Assembly (NCBI GenBank): GCA_030692925.1
Contig: JAUYBY010000056.1
Location: 1 to 38,481, forward strand
Direction: 5' to 3'
DNA from: Candidatus Zixiibacteriota bacterium
Lineage (GTDB): Bacteria; Zixibacteria; MSB-5A5; RBG-16-43-9
DNA length: 38,481 nucleotides
Under the pieces are notes generated by a model, which made no database searches, was not told the DNA's origin, and was given only the letters and a program-made list of their open reading frames with translations. Positions 7,994 through 16,037 of this stretch are shown here, piece by piece. Every line of letters begins with the position of its first letter. Position 1 is the stretch's first letter. The position numbers and the translations under genes were made by a program.

Positions 7994-10309
7994 TTATTTT
8001 ATCTCTATCTCTTGTTTAATCCCTTTCAGTGCGTTAGAGACAATCTCTAAATCTCTCTGGAATTTTTCATTCTCCGGACTTTTCTCGACCGCTTTTTTCA
8101 TTAATGCTTGAGCCTTTGAATATTCCCCTTTCCTGAAATATACCCATCCCTGAGTATCGTAAATGATCTCCGGGTGAGATGGCTTCAAAGACAGAGCTTT
8201 GTCACAGAAGACCAATGCCCGGTTGAGGCTTTGGTTCTTCTTGACCATTTCCCAGGCAGATCTCTGGAGCAAATCAGCTATTTTATCCTTCTGGGTTGAG
8301 TCAGGTCCCCAGGCTATAATCGAATCTATCTTTATCATTGCTTCATCCGGTCTGTTTAATTTAAGACAGGCGGTAGCTAAAAGTAATTCGAGAGAACCCT
8401 TTTCCTCTTTTATAATATTTGACATTTTCAATACCTTTTCCCCTTTTTCTAACATTCGATCATATTTTCCTCGAAGCAAGTCAAGCTGAACTAAATTGAT
8501 CTGCGACGTGACAAATGTAGAGTCCATCTCTGTGCTTTTTTGAAACTCTTTCTCTGCCAGATCAAATTTTCCCTGACTGGCATATGCCTCACCTAAGAAA
8601 TTATGATTCATACCTGAACCATTCATTTTGACGGCTTTTTTATACTCTTCTTCTGCCTGTTCAAATTTACCGCTCCTGTTAAAAAGTAATCCTTTCCATT
8701 CGTGTATGTTTCCATAATCCGGTGCCAGGTTTTGGAGCTTAGCAAACCAGTTTTCTGATTCAGAATATCCCTGCAGTTCCAAGTTCAGACACCCCAGCAA
8801 AAATATCGCCTCTAAGCAATATGGATTTCTAGTATATGCCTGTTCAAGTTCCGGGATAGCTTTTACCTTACTCTGTATATTTATATATGCTTGAGCCCTG
8901 GCTAAATATATGTTGGCTGAATACCCCTTGATCTGCCAGATACCGAAGAGTGCTGTAAAAGTCGCAATCAAAACATAAAGTATGACTTTCAATCCACCTG
9001 GTAACTTTTTTAATGACAAGGAGTTCGACTCGTCTCTCCCGGATTTCTCAGAATATGAGATCAAAGCCATTAATAAACAAATAGATAGCCAGAAGAAGAA
9101 ATCGGGCCCGGACCACCTCAAGCTGACGCAAACTAAACCCTGTACCAAACCAGCGCTTATTCCGGTGAGGAGTCCCGTAGCTATAATTCTTTGTTTAATC
9201 TCAGCTTTTGAGTTGATGAATTTGAGAGCCAGATAAAACACTCCAGATATAATCCATAGAAAAAGCACCAGTCCGATTATACCTGATTCTGACCAGATTT
9301 CCAGATATTCATTTTCTGAATGCAGAAGATTTCCTATGGGGACAAGTTTGTAAAAATCCTGAACAGCATATTGAGGAAAATAAATCTGGAAAGTCCCCAG
9401 TCCAGTCCCAAAAAAGAAATTGTGACGGATAAGATTTAGAGTAGACTCCCAGATCTTCAAGCGATAAAACAAACTTCCCTCTCCGGGAGCTGCCTCTGAA
9501 AATCTTTTAGCCAGACTTTCGGAACCTGAGTCAAGGAAAATAAAAACGAAGAGTACAACAACAACTAACAACCCCAAGAAAGCCAAGGACCTTCTTCTTT
9601 CGATAAAAGCCTGTAACCTTCCAAAAATGATTATCCCACCCATAAATAGAAAAGATAAAATCGAGGCTGCTATCGCTCCCCTGCTTCTGGTAAGAAGTAA
9701 ACCCACAAATCCTAAAAGAAATATGGCAAGATAAATCAACTTCTTCCTGTTTGCAGAGCTCAAGTAGGATACTGCTGTTAAGGGCAGGGTGATAGCTAAA
9801 AAGCTTCCCAGGAAATTAGGATTACCAAAAGTGGAAGTGATCCGGCTGGGGAAGGCTGGTATCCACGCGGTAAAAGAAATTCCCAATACTTGTAGTAACC
9901 CAATCAGCGAGACTAAGCCTGTTGACACAATCACAGTTTTCACTAAGAACGAAACCCTCTTGAAATCCGTGATCACGTTGACTACAAGAAGATATAGCAG
10001 AAAAAAGTAGCTGACCCTCAGGAATCCGGGAAAAGAAGCATATTTATACTGGCTAAAAAGCAAGGACAGAAGTGAATATCCGCAGAAAACAAGAATGGGA
10101 TATTTCAGTGGAAATCTGATTCGCCAGCCTTTAAATAAAAAGAGACGAAGAATGAAAAGGAGAAATAAACCCAAAATAAAAGTTTGAAAAAAAGCCGTTT
10201 TTAGAAGGAAGTTGTGACTTTGATTATAAGGAGAGCCGATCAGGGCGACCCCGATAATCAGAAGGGAAAGAAACAGGATGAAACCATTACTCTTGAAAAA
10301 ATTTCTCAT
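7994..10309 (-). CDS. O-antigen ligase-like (Wzy/WaaL family) membrane protein with C-terminal TPR domain
   Basis: A 771-residue protein. Residues 10-430 hold about ten or more membrane segments with PF04932-type signatures: FGNPNFLG (161-168), LTRSRGA (206-212), GTGLGTF (301-307) and the periplasmic loop HSENEYLEIWSESG (330-343). After a last membrane segment near 440-460, the C-terminal 300 residues form tetratricopeptide repeats (for example NHFLGEAYASQGKFDLAEKE-type units). The family joins or polymerises glycans, or glycosylates proteins, on the periplasmic side of the inner membrane. The fused TPR array suggests a protein partner or a pilin/protein O-glycosylation role. No other glycan genes are adjacent, so the substrate is open. 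It lies between dnaJ and the divergent ACT gene. Confidence 0.88.
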   Translation of the reverse strand: MRNFFKSNGFILFLSLLIIGVALIGSPYNQSHNFLLKTAFFQTFILGLFLLFILRLFLFKGWRIRFPLKYPILVFCGYSLLSLLFSQYKYASFPGFLRVSYFFLLYLLVVNVITDFKRVSFLVKTVIVSTGLVSLIGLLQVLGISFTAWIPAFPSRITSTFGNPNFLGSFLAITLPLTAVSYLSSANRKKLIYLAIFLLGFVGLLLTRSRGAIAASILSFLFMGGIIIFGRLQAFIERRRSLAFLGLLVVVVLFVFIFLDSGSESLAKRFSEAAPGEGSLFYRLKIWESTLNLIRHNFFFGTGLGTFQIYFPQYAVQDFYKLVPIGNLLHSENEYLEIWSESGIIGLVLFLWIISGVFYLALKFINSKAEIKQRIIATGLLTGISAGLVQGLVCVSLRWSGPDFFFWLSICLLMALISYSEKSGRDESNSLSLKKLPGGLKVILYVLIATFTALFGIWQIKGYSANIYLARAQAYINIQSKVKAIPELEQAYTRNPYCLEAIFLLGCLNLELQGYSESENWFAKLQNLAPDYGNIHEWKGLLFNRSGKFEQAEEEYKKAVKMNGSGMNHNFLGEAYASQGKFDLAEKEFQKSTEMDSTFVTSQINLVQLDLLRGKYDRMLEKGEKVLKMSNIIKEEKGSLELLLATACLKLNRPDEAMIKIDSIIAWGPDSTQKDKIADLLQRSAWEMVKKNQSLNRALVFCDKALSLKPSHPEIIYDTQGWVYFRKGEYSKAQALMKKAVEKSPENEKFQRDLEIVSNALKGIKQEIEIK

Positions 10310-10517
10310 CAGTAAAAAGATAAATAAACCCTATCTTTAAATCCACTGAAAATTCCTCTTTCGACTCATGGAAAACCTTTAGCTAACTCTTCCTTGCCGT
10401 CAGGGATTACCGCCTCTTTTTAACCTTTAGCCAAAACATCTCTAAGTCCTTAATAATAAGATAAAGTCTATCCTAATGCCCTTTTTTACTTTTTTTGTGA
10501 AATTATTCACAAATTGT

Positions 10518-10545
10518 TTGACTTTAAACCGATTTGTGGTATTTT
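10518..10545 (+). promoter_or_regulatory. Probable sigma70 promoter of the ACT-domain gene
   Basis: TTGACT (10518-10523) and TATTTT (10540-10545) are separated by 16 bases. The palindrome GTGAAATTATTCAC (10497-10510) lies just upstream and could be a regulator site. The rest of the 290-base divergent gap (10310-10599) is AT-rich with nothing else recognised. Confidence 0.5.
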
Positions 10546-10599
10546 GTTTTGGGGGAAAAGTTTTTTGAAAAATAAGTATTCCTACAATGAGAGGATTAT

Positions 10600-11064
10600 A
10601 TGGCTGAATTTCAAATTCAAAGTCTGAAGGATATATCCAAAGTGACCCTGGTTTCTGTCCCGGACCTGCCCGGTATTGCTGCCAGGATTTTCGGCAGTCT
10701 GTGGTCGCACGGGGTTAACGTTCAGTTGATAACCTCATCCTCCGGCACCAGCGGAAAGGTAAACATCACCTTCGTCCTGGCGAAAAAAGATATGCAGTAC
10801 GCAATGTTCGAGCTAAAAAAGATCAGGGAAGACGTCAAAGCCGAAGAAGTATCTATTGACCCGGAAGTGGCTTTGGTGACGGTTACCCATCCTCAGCTCT
10901 CCCAGACACCGGGAATAGCAGGAAGGGCTTTTGATATTTTAGCCTCTCATAATATCAACATTCAGGCTGTTTCGACTTCGATGACTTGTTTGCATTGCCT
11001 TATAGCCAAGAACCAGCTTGAGCTGGCAGCTCAGGCACTGCAAAAAGAATTTGGATTGGTTTGA
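10600..11064 (+). CDS. Stand-alone ACT-domain protein (aspartate-kinase-like regulatory module)
   Basis: A 154-residue protein made of two ACT-like domains. The first (about 14-75) contains VSVPDLPGIAARIFGSLWSH and NVQLITSSSG. The second (about 86-150) contains TPGIAGRAFDILASHNINIQ and STSMTCLHCLI. This pattern matches the C-terminal regulatory pair of aspartate kinase (the NVQLIT/SS block binds lysine or threonine), but no kinase domain precedes it. It may be a free regulatory subunit, like the small beta subunit of some aspartate kinases, or an amino-acid sensor. Cysteines near 129 and 132 are a point of difference. GAGAGG precedes the ATG. The gene runs tail to tail with dnaK and interrupts the chaperone cluster without obvious functional linkage. 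Confidence 0.85.
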   Translation: MAEFQIQSLKDISKVTLVSVPDLPGIAARIFGSLWSHGVNVQLITSSSGTSGKVNITFVLAKKDMQYAMFELKKIREDVKAEEVSIDPEVALVTVTHPQLSQTPGIAGRAFDILASHNINIQAVSTSMTCLHCLIAKNQLELAAQALQKEFGLV

Positions 11065-11616
11065 GTATTCGTAGGGGCGAACCTGTGGAGACTGTTGCCG
11101 AAGAAGGTAGCCGCAAGTCCTACCCGCCTTGGCAGGCTTCTCGGAGTTCAGCTTGCGATTAAGTAACTCACCCTAAATCCCTCTCTTAAAAAGAGAGGGA
11201 CTTCTCCCTTCTCTTTTTAAGAGAAGGGGATAGGGGATGAGTTCAAAAGCGCCCGCAGGGCGGCTACCAACTACTTACCAATCACCCTATGAAAATCATA
11301 TTTCTTATGGTAATCTAAATTTTAAAATTTGTGAGTTGAGCAACAACCCCTGTGTGTTCGCCCTGGTAATTTGAGCAGACACACACAGGGGCAGGTTTGA
11401 AACCTGCCCCCTACTTTTTTTGCAGTGCGACCCAGCTTGTCCCGCAATCTGCGGGATCAGGGTCGCTAAAAAAAATAGAGACGCATGCAATGCGTCTCTA
11501 CCGACATTACATTCCCCCCTCCTTAAAAAAGAGAGGTTAGATCAAATAAAAACGTCCGGCATAAAACCGGACGCTACATTTTTCATTCGTTATTCGTTAT
11601 CCGTCATTTGTTTTTA
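11065..11616. repeat. 552-base intergenic cluster of palindromic repeats
   Basis: No gene is supported; small open frames here fall in repeats. Seen in order: GTAGGGGCGAACCTG (11072); a long hairpin of CCCTCTCTTAAAAAG and CTTTTTAAGAGAAGGGG (11171-11230); a CCCTGTGTGTTCGCCC block with ACACACAGGGG and GGGGCAGGTTTGAAACCTGC (11349-11413); GCGACCC...GGGTCGC with an inner CCCGCAATCTGCGGG (11427-11466); the GAGACGCAT palindrome (11476); GTCCGGC...GCCGGAC-like (11549-11577); and a TTCGTTATTCGTTATCCGTCA run before the dnaK stop. Confidence 0.7.
11476..11500. repeat. TAGAGACGCAT palindrome
   Basis: TAGAGACGCAT-GCA-ATGCGTCTCTA has perfect 11-base arms. The same palindrome occurs at 24654, 32921 and about 38270, and a half copy occurs at 21786. 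Confidence 0.85.
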
Positions 11617-13533
11617 TTATTTATCATCCATCACCTCATAATCCGCATCTACCGCACCTTCTTTTTTCGACTTATCCTCTCCCTTGCTCTCTTCAGACTG
11701 TCCGCCTGGACCTTGTCCTGCAGACTGCTGACTGGTAGTCTTCTTGTACATCTCTTCGGCTATTTTGTGTGAAGCAGTCAGAAGCTCTTCAGTTGCCCTG
11801 TCGATCTCCTCTTTATTGTCACTGCGAACGACAGATTTGACTTTTTCTACTGCTTGCTCAATCTTTTTTCTTTCTTCAGGAGAAACTTTATCTCCATATT
11901 CCTTTAAAGTTTTCTCTGTGGTGTAGACAACCTGATCAGCTTTGTTCCGGGATTCAACCAAACCCTTCTTTTTCCTGTCATCTTCTGCATGAGATTCTGC
12001 ATCTTTCACCATACCCTTAATCTCCTGCTCAGAAAGCCCTGAAGAGGCTTGAATCTTAATCGACTGCTCCTTCCCGGTTCCCAAATCCTTGGCTGAGACG
12101 TGAACTATTCCATTCGCATCTATGTCAAAGGTGACTTCGACTTGAGGAATCCCCCTGGGAGCAGGTGGAATCCCAACCAAATCAAACCTGCCCAGTGTCC
12201 GGTTATCTATAGCCATTTCTCTTTCTCCCTGGAGAACGTGGATTGAGACTGCGGTCTGGTCATCTGCTGCTGTAGAGAAGATCTGACTCTTTCTCGTTGG
12301 GATAGTCGTGTTTCTCTCTATTAACCTGGTCATCACTCCGCCTAAGGTCTCAATTCCCAAGGAAAGAGGAGTGACATCTAAAAGCAGAACGTCTTTTACT
12401 TCTCCGGTTAAGACCGCTGCTTGAATAGCAGCCCCTACTGCTACCACCTCATCCGGGTTTACCCCTTTATGCGGCTCTTTTCTGAATAGGTCCTTTACTA
12501 GTTCCTGAACCTTAGGCATCCGGGTCTGCCCTCCCACTAAAATCACCTCGTCGATATCCTCAGGGGATAATTTGGCATCCTCTAAAGCTCTTTTGCATGG
12601 ACCAATGGTTCTCTGAAGAAGGTCGTCTACTAACTGCTCTAATTTCGCTCTGGTGAGCGACAGGTCCAGATGTTTTGGACCTGAGGCATCAGCAGTTATG
12701 AACGGAAGGTTGATATTCGTCTGCATAGTGGTGGAAAGCTCGCATTTAGCCTTTTCTGCCGCCTCTTTAAGCCTCTGCAAAGCCATCCGGTCTTTTCTTA
12801 AATCTATGCCGTAGTTCTTCTGAAACTCATCTGCCATCCAGTCGATAACCTTCTGATCAAAATCATCTCCGCCCAGATGGGTGTCTCCATTGGTTGACCT
12901 GACCTCAAAGACACCTTCACCTATTTCCAAGATCGAGATATCGAAAGTCCCTCCTCCCAAGTCAAATACCGCTATCTTCTCATCTTTCTTCTTTTCAAGC
13001 CCATAGGCTAAGGAAGAAGATGTAGGTTCATTTATGATTCTTATGACGTCCAGTCCCGCGATTCTTCCGGCGTCTTTGGTTGCCTGTCTCTGTGAATCGT
13101 TAAAATAAGCCGGCACAGTGATTACTGCCTGAATAACCGGTTCTCCAAGATAATCCTCTGCCGTTTTTTTCATATACTGCAAAATCATAGCTGAGATCTC
13201 TGGAGGCGAATATTCTTTTCCCTGAATTAAAACCCTTACATCACCGTTGGTTGCTTCCACGATTTTATAGGGAACTATCTTCTCCTCTGCCAGAACCTCA
13301 TTGTGCTTTCTGCCCATAAACCTTTTGATTGAGAAAACGGTATTCTCCGGATTGGTAATCGCCTGCCTTTTGGCAATCTGCCCGACCAGTCTTTCGCCGG
13401 TTTTGGTGAAGGCTACGACTGAAGGAGTGGTCCTCATCCCCTCGGCATTTGGAATTACTTTAGGCTCACCCCCCTCCATCACCGCCACGCAGGAATTGGT
13501 TGTCCCCAAATCTATTCCGATAACTTTTGCCAT
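11617..13533 (-). CDS. dnaK: Chaperone protein DnaK (Hsp70)
   Basis: A 638-residue Hsp70 of normal length. The N-terminal ATPase has phosphate loop [18 protein letters not shown], the phosphate-2 motif [17 protein letters not shown] and the adenosine motif [14 protein letters not shown]. The conserved interdomain linker is [13 protein letters not shown] (about 386-398). The beta-sandwich substrate domain and helical lid follow, then an acidic tail ending [10 protein letters not shown]. DnaK folds and refolds client proteins in an ATP cycle driven by DnaJ and GrpE. AGGAGGT lies just upstream of the ATG. It is the third gene of hrcA-grpE-dnaK, 121 bases after grpE, and is presumably controlled from the hrcA promoter, although the repeat-rich spacer could cause partial attenuation. 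Confidence 0.98.
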   Translation of the reverse strand: MAKVIGIDLGTTNSCVAVMEGGEPKVIPNAEGMRTTPSVVAFTKTGERLVGQIAKRQAITNPENTVFSIKRFMGRKHNEVLAEEKIVPYKIVEATNGDVRVLIQGKEYSPPEISAMILQYMKKTAEDYLGEPVIQAVITVPAYFNDSQRQATKDAGRIAGLDVIRIINEPTSSSLAYGLEKKKDEKIAVFDLGGGTFDISILEIGEGVFEVRSTNGDTHLGGDDFDQKVIDWMADEFQKNYGIDLRKDRMALQRLKEAAEKAKCELSTTMQTNINLPFITADASGPKHLDLSLTRAKLEQLVDDLLQRTIGPCKRALEDAKLSPEDIDEVILVGGQTRMPKVQELVKDLFRKEPHKGVNPDEVVAVGAAIQAAVLTGEVKDVLLLDVTPLSLGIETLGGVMTRLIERNTTIPTRKSQIFSTAADDQTAVSIHVLQGEREMAIDNRTLGRFDLVGIPPAPRGIPQVEVTFDIDANGIVHVSAKDLGTGKEQSIKIQASSGLSEQEIKGMVKDAESHAEDDRKKKGLVESRNKADQVVYTTEKTLKEYGDKVSPEERKKIEQAVEKVKSVVRSDNKEEIDRATEELLTASHKIAEEMYKKTTSQQSAGQGPGGQSEESKGEDKSKKEGAVDADYEVMDDK

Positions 13534-13587
13534 TTTTTATCTACCTCCTATTATTCTCTATCTAAGTTTTTTCCTTGAACTCTACTG

Positions 13588-13662
13588 AAAGTGGTCAGTG
13601 ACCAGTGGCCAGAGATCAGTTGTTAATTGCTGACCACTGACCACTCACCACTGATCACTTTT
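13588..13662. repeat. Direct and inverted 'accactga' repeats in the grpE-dnaK spacer
   Basis: Contains AGTGGTCAGTG early and CACTGACCACT later, an 11-base inverted pair, plus further degenerate units (GACCAGTGG, ACTCACCACTGATCACT) in between. A sizeable stem-loop could form in the message between grpE and dnaK. The repeat reaches the grpE stop codon. Confidence 0.65.
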
Positions 13663-14278
13663 TCCCTTTAGAAACAATTACCTTAGAATGCTTAATCACC
13701 TTATCATTTAAAAGATATCCTTTACTAATTTCATCCATAACTATCCCTTCAGGGAACTTATCGCTTTCCTGCTGCATAACCGCCTCGTGTAAATGTGGGT
13801 CAAAAGGCTCGCCAATGGCTTTGATCTCTTTCAGCCCTTCCTTTACCAATATATCTTTAAAATGCTGGTAGATTAACTCTACCCCTTTATGAAAACTATC
13901 GTAATCATTAGAGCTTTTAGCTGAGTCTAAAGCCCTTTGAAAATTATCCAGAGTCTCGACTAACTGGGAGATCAGCTCCTCATTAGCATTTTTGATTATG
14001 GATTGAAACTCCCTAACAGTCCTTTTTTTGTAATTGTCAAACTCAGCCGCCACCCTCAACAATCTATCTTCCAATTCTTTATATTCTTTCTCAGTTTTCT
14101 CCAGTTGTTCTTTCAGAAGATCGACTTGTACCTCTTTAGTTTCCTCGATCCCGGCTTCAGCCTTTTCTAACTCCATCTCCTTTTTCTCTTCTAATTCCTC
14201 CTCCTCTTCTTCATATCTTTCCAGTTCTGAAGAATTCAAGGAAGTCTTTTCCTTATCTTCTTTATCGTTATCTATCAA
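13655..14278 (-). CDS. grpE: Nucleotide exchange factor GrpE
   Basis: A 207-residue GrpE. The N-terminal 90 residues are very acidic and charged (runs of E and K), as expected for the long coiled coil. The conserved core includes RVAAEFDNYKKRT (about 88-100), VETLDNFQRAL, the GVELIYQHF region and the C-terminal beta domain with FDPHLHEAVMQQ and GYLLNDKVIKHSKVIVSKG. GrpE dimers release ADP from DnaK. The start is a TTG with GGAGGTGA at good spacing upstream, so it is the natural start despite not being ATG. It is the middle gene of the heat-shock cluster. Confidence 0.95.
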   Translation of the reverse strand: MIDNDKEDKEKTSLNSSELERYEEEEEELEEKKEMELEKAEAGIEETKEVQVDLLKEQLEKTEKEYKELEDRLLRVAAEFDNYKKRTVREFQSIIKNANEELISQLVETLDNFQRALDSAKSSNDYDSFHKGVELIYQHFKDILVKEGLKEIKAIGEPFDPHLHEAVMQQESDKFPEGIVMDEISKGYLLNDKVIKHSKVIVSKGKK

Positions 14279-14297
14279 GAAAAGTCACCTCCCCGAT

Positions 14298-14354
14298 TGT
14301 TGGAGTATAAAGCTTTAGCTTTATCAAAGGTAAATCTAAAGATTTACACTCCAG
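14298..14354. repeat. 'ggagtgtaaa' palindrome between hrcA and grpE
   Basis: TTGGAGTATAAAGCTTTAGC...GTAAATCTAAAGATTTACACTCCAG: an outer GGAGT...ACTCC pair enclosing two small AAGCTTT and AAATCTAAAGATTT palindromes. Related units lie at 15535-15645 and 31298-31320. Confidence 0.65.
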
Positions 14355-14384
14355 AATATCCGAACCTCAAAAACCTCGATAATA

Positions 14385-15413
14385 TTACTGTGATAACACC
14401 TCTCCTAAAAGCGCAGAAGTATAATCCACCAGAGAAACCAGCTTAGCATACCTCATCCGGGTAGGACCGATTAGCCCTACCTTTCCCTTGAGACTTCCTT
14501 TCCCGTAAGCACAGCAGATTAGACTGCAAGCCTCGATCTCCTGTTTCCCTAATTCTCTGCCGATGGCAATGCTGACACCTTCACATTCAACTTTATCGCT
14601 TATCATCCTTAACCAGAATCTTTTATCCTCTACCAACCGGGCGAAAGCGGAAAGTCTGCCCCATTCCTTGAACTCTGGCTGATCTAAAAGCTTATTCGGT
14701 TCGCTCAGATACACTTTCTCTTCTTCCTGAAAGCTGAGCAGGTTATCAGTCGAGTCTAAGAAAAGCTTGATCAGGCTGGGTTTAGCCGTGTAGCTGTCTT
14801 TGAGTCTTTTCTCAGCAGAGTTCATAACGTCTTTGAGACTAAGACCGGAAAGCCTTTGATTCAATATCCTTTCGGTCTCTTGCAAAGCCTCTGGTTTTAT
14901 CTCGGAATCAACCTCTAAGATTATACTTTTGACAATCCCCGATTTGGCTGCTAACACTACCAGAAGTTTTCTTTCTGCAAGAGATAATAGATCAATACGG
15001 GTCAAAATCTCCGACTCCAAGTGAGGAGCAATTGTCACCCCAAGCAAACTTGAGGTTCTGCCCAAAATCCTTGAAGTCTGAGCCAGCAGGTCCTCTATCG
15101 CGGTATAGTCAGAAAATAACTCCTTTTTTATTTTATCTTTTTCAGGCAAGGTTAGCTTTTCAGGTTTAATAAGATTGTCCACGTAGATTCTGTAGGCTTT
15201 GTCAGTTGGAATCCTGCCCGCAGAAGGATGAGGCTGTTTCAAAAGTCCCTTCTCTTCTAAATCCTGCATCGAATTCCTTATGGTGGCAGAGCTTATACCC
15301 AAACGGTATTTCTCAGCAATGGCTCTGGAGCTTACCGGCCTTGCAGTGAGTATATACTCGTTGATCAAAGCCTTGAGAATCTTCTCCTCCCTTAAGCTTA
15401 TTTCACCGATCAT
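14385..15413 (-). CDS. hrcA: Heat-inducible transcription repressor HrcA
   Basis: A 342-residue repressor. The N-terminal winged helix (1-75) reads EEKILKALINEYILTARPVSSRAIAEKY, then SSATIRNSMQDLEEKGLLKQPHPSAGRIPTDKAY in pieces, the classic HrcA signature. The middle and C-terminal parts match the GAF-like HrcA core, ending IGPTRMRYAKLVSLVDYTSALLG (split here over the last 40 residues). HrcA represses class I heat-shock genes by binding CIRCE and depends on GroEL for activity. No CIRCE was seen, but an inverted repeat with a different sequence lies between the promoter and the start codon. The Shine-Dalgarno is weak. It heads the hrcA-grpE-dnaK transcript. Confidence 0.95.
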   Translation of the reverse strand: MIGEISLREEKILKALINEYILTARPVSSRAIAEKYRLGISSATIRNSMQDLEEKGLLKQPHPSAGRIPTDKAYRIYVDNLIKPEKLTLPEKDKIKKELFSDYTAIEDLLAQTSRILGRTSSLLGVTIAPHLESEILTRIDLLSLAERKLLVVLAAKSGIVKSIILEVDSEIKPEALQETERILNQRLSGLSLKDVMNSAEKRLKDSYTAKPSLIKLFLDSTDNLLSFQEEEKVYLSEPNKLLDQPEFKEWGRLSAFARLVEDKRFWLRMISDKVECEGVSIAIGRELGKQEIEACSLICCAYGKGSLKGKVGLIGPTRMRYAKLVSLVDYTSALLGEVLSQ

Positions 15414-15435
15414 AACGATTGTAAGATTAAGTTTA

Positions 15436-15459
15436 TATCATCTAATAAATTAGATGATA
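15436..15459. promoter_or_regulatory. Inverted repeat in the hrcA leader (candidate HrcA operator)
   Basis: Two perfect 10-base arms, TATCATCTAA and TTAGATGATA, separated by TAAA. It lies 31-54 bases downstream of the -10 box and 23 bases upstream of the hrcA start, where a CIRCE operator would be expected. Its sequence does not match CIRCE (TTAGCACTC-N9-GAGTGCTAA). It could be a diverged HrcA operator, a site for another regulator, or an mRNA hairpin. Confidence 0.6.
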
Positions 15460-15489
15460 GCTAAAAATCTGTAGACATCTGTCGCTCCT

Positions 15490-15518
15490 ATAATAAATTT
15501 ATACGGAAATAATGTCAA
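15490..15518 (-). promoter_or_regulatory. Sigma70-type promoter of hrcA-grpE-dnaK
   Basis: Read on the minus strand: TTGACA (15518-15513), a 17-base spacer, then TATTAT (15495-15490). This is a near-consensus vegetative promoter. It fits an operon controlled by a repressor rather than by a heat-shock sigma factor. Confidence 0.8.
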
Positions 15519-16037
15519 GAGAAAAAGGTCGTTTGGAGTGTAAACCTTTCCTACGGATCCGTTTCAGAACAGGTTTACCAGAATCTTCTTTGGAGTGTAA
15601 CGGCTTGCTGTTACCGAGAGCAAGCAAGAGCAAGCTCTTGCACTCCTGGAGAAATTATGGAGAATTATTGTCAACCAGCCTTTGGGGTATGGTTGACCTG
15701 TATGTTTTTTACTTTTTTCGTCTCACATTTAACGTCTCTTGTCTAACTTCTTTGTCTTTTATTCGTCATTCGTCATTAATTATCCGTCATTCGATTGTTC
15801 TTCATTGTGATGTCAGGAGTTATCTCCTGACACAAAACTATTGTCTATGAAGCCACGCTGTCGGGTGGTAACACCTGACAGCACTCGATCAGATAACCCC
15901 GGATCTTTCGCTCTTTGTCGATTCTATCTTAACGGAGAAAGAAATAATTTTTCGCAGACCTATGTGACAGGTAAGGGGCAGGTTTCAAACCCGCCCCTCG
16001 AACAAACGACCAAACTCACAAACTCCAAACTTGTATT
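15519..16037. repeat. Intergenic repeat cluster between hrcA and the M28 peptidase gene
   Basis: No gene is supported; the open frames here run through repeats. Present are two 'GGAGTGTAA...TTGCACTCC' units (15535-15650), a degenerate TTCGTCATTCGTCATTAATT run (15758-15800), TGTCAGGAGTTATCTCCTGACA (15811-15832), CTGTCGGGTGGTAACACCTGACAG (about 15857-15880, an irregular palindrome), and GGGGCAGGTTTCAAACCCGC (15974), which is shared with 11391. Confidence 0.65.

Noticed and set aside
15436..15459. CIRCE element
   Set aside because: The position fits, but the arms and gap differ from TTAGCACTC-N9-GAGTGCTAA, so it is reported only as a candidate operator.
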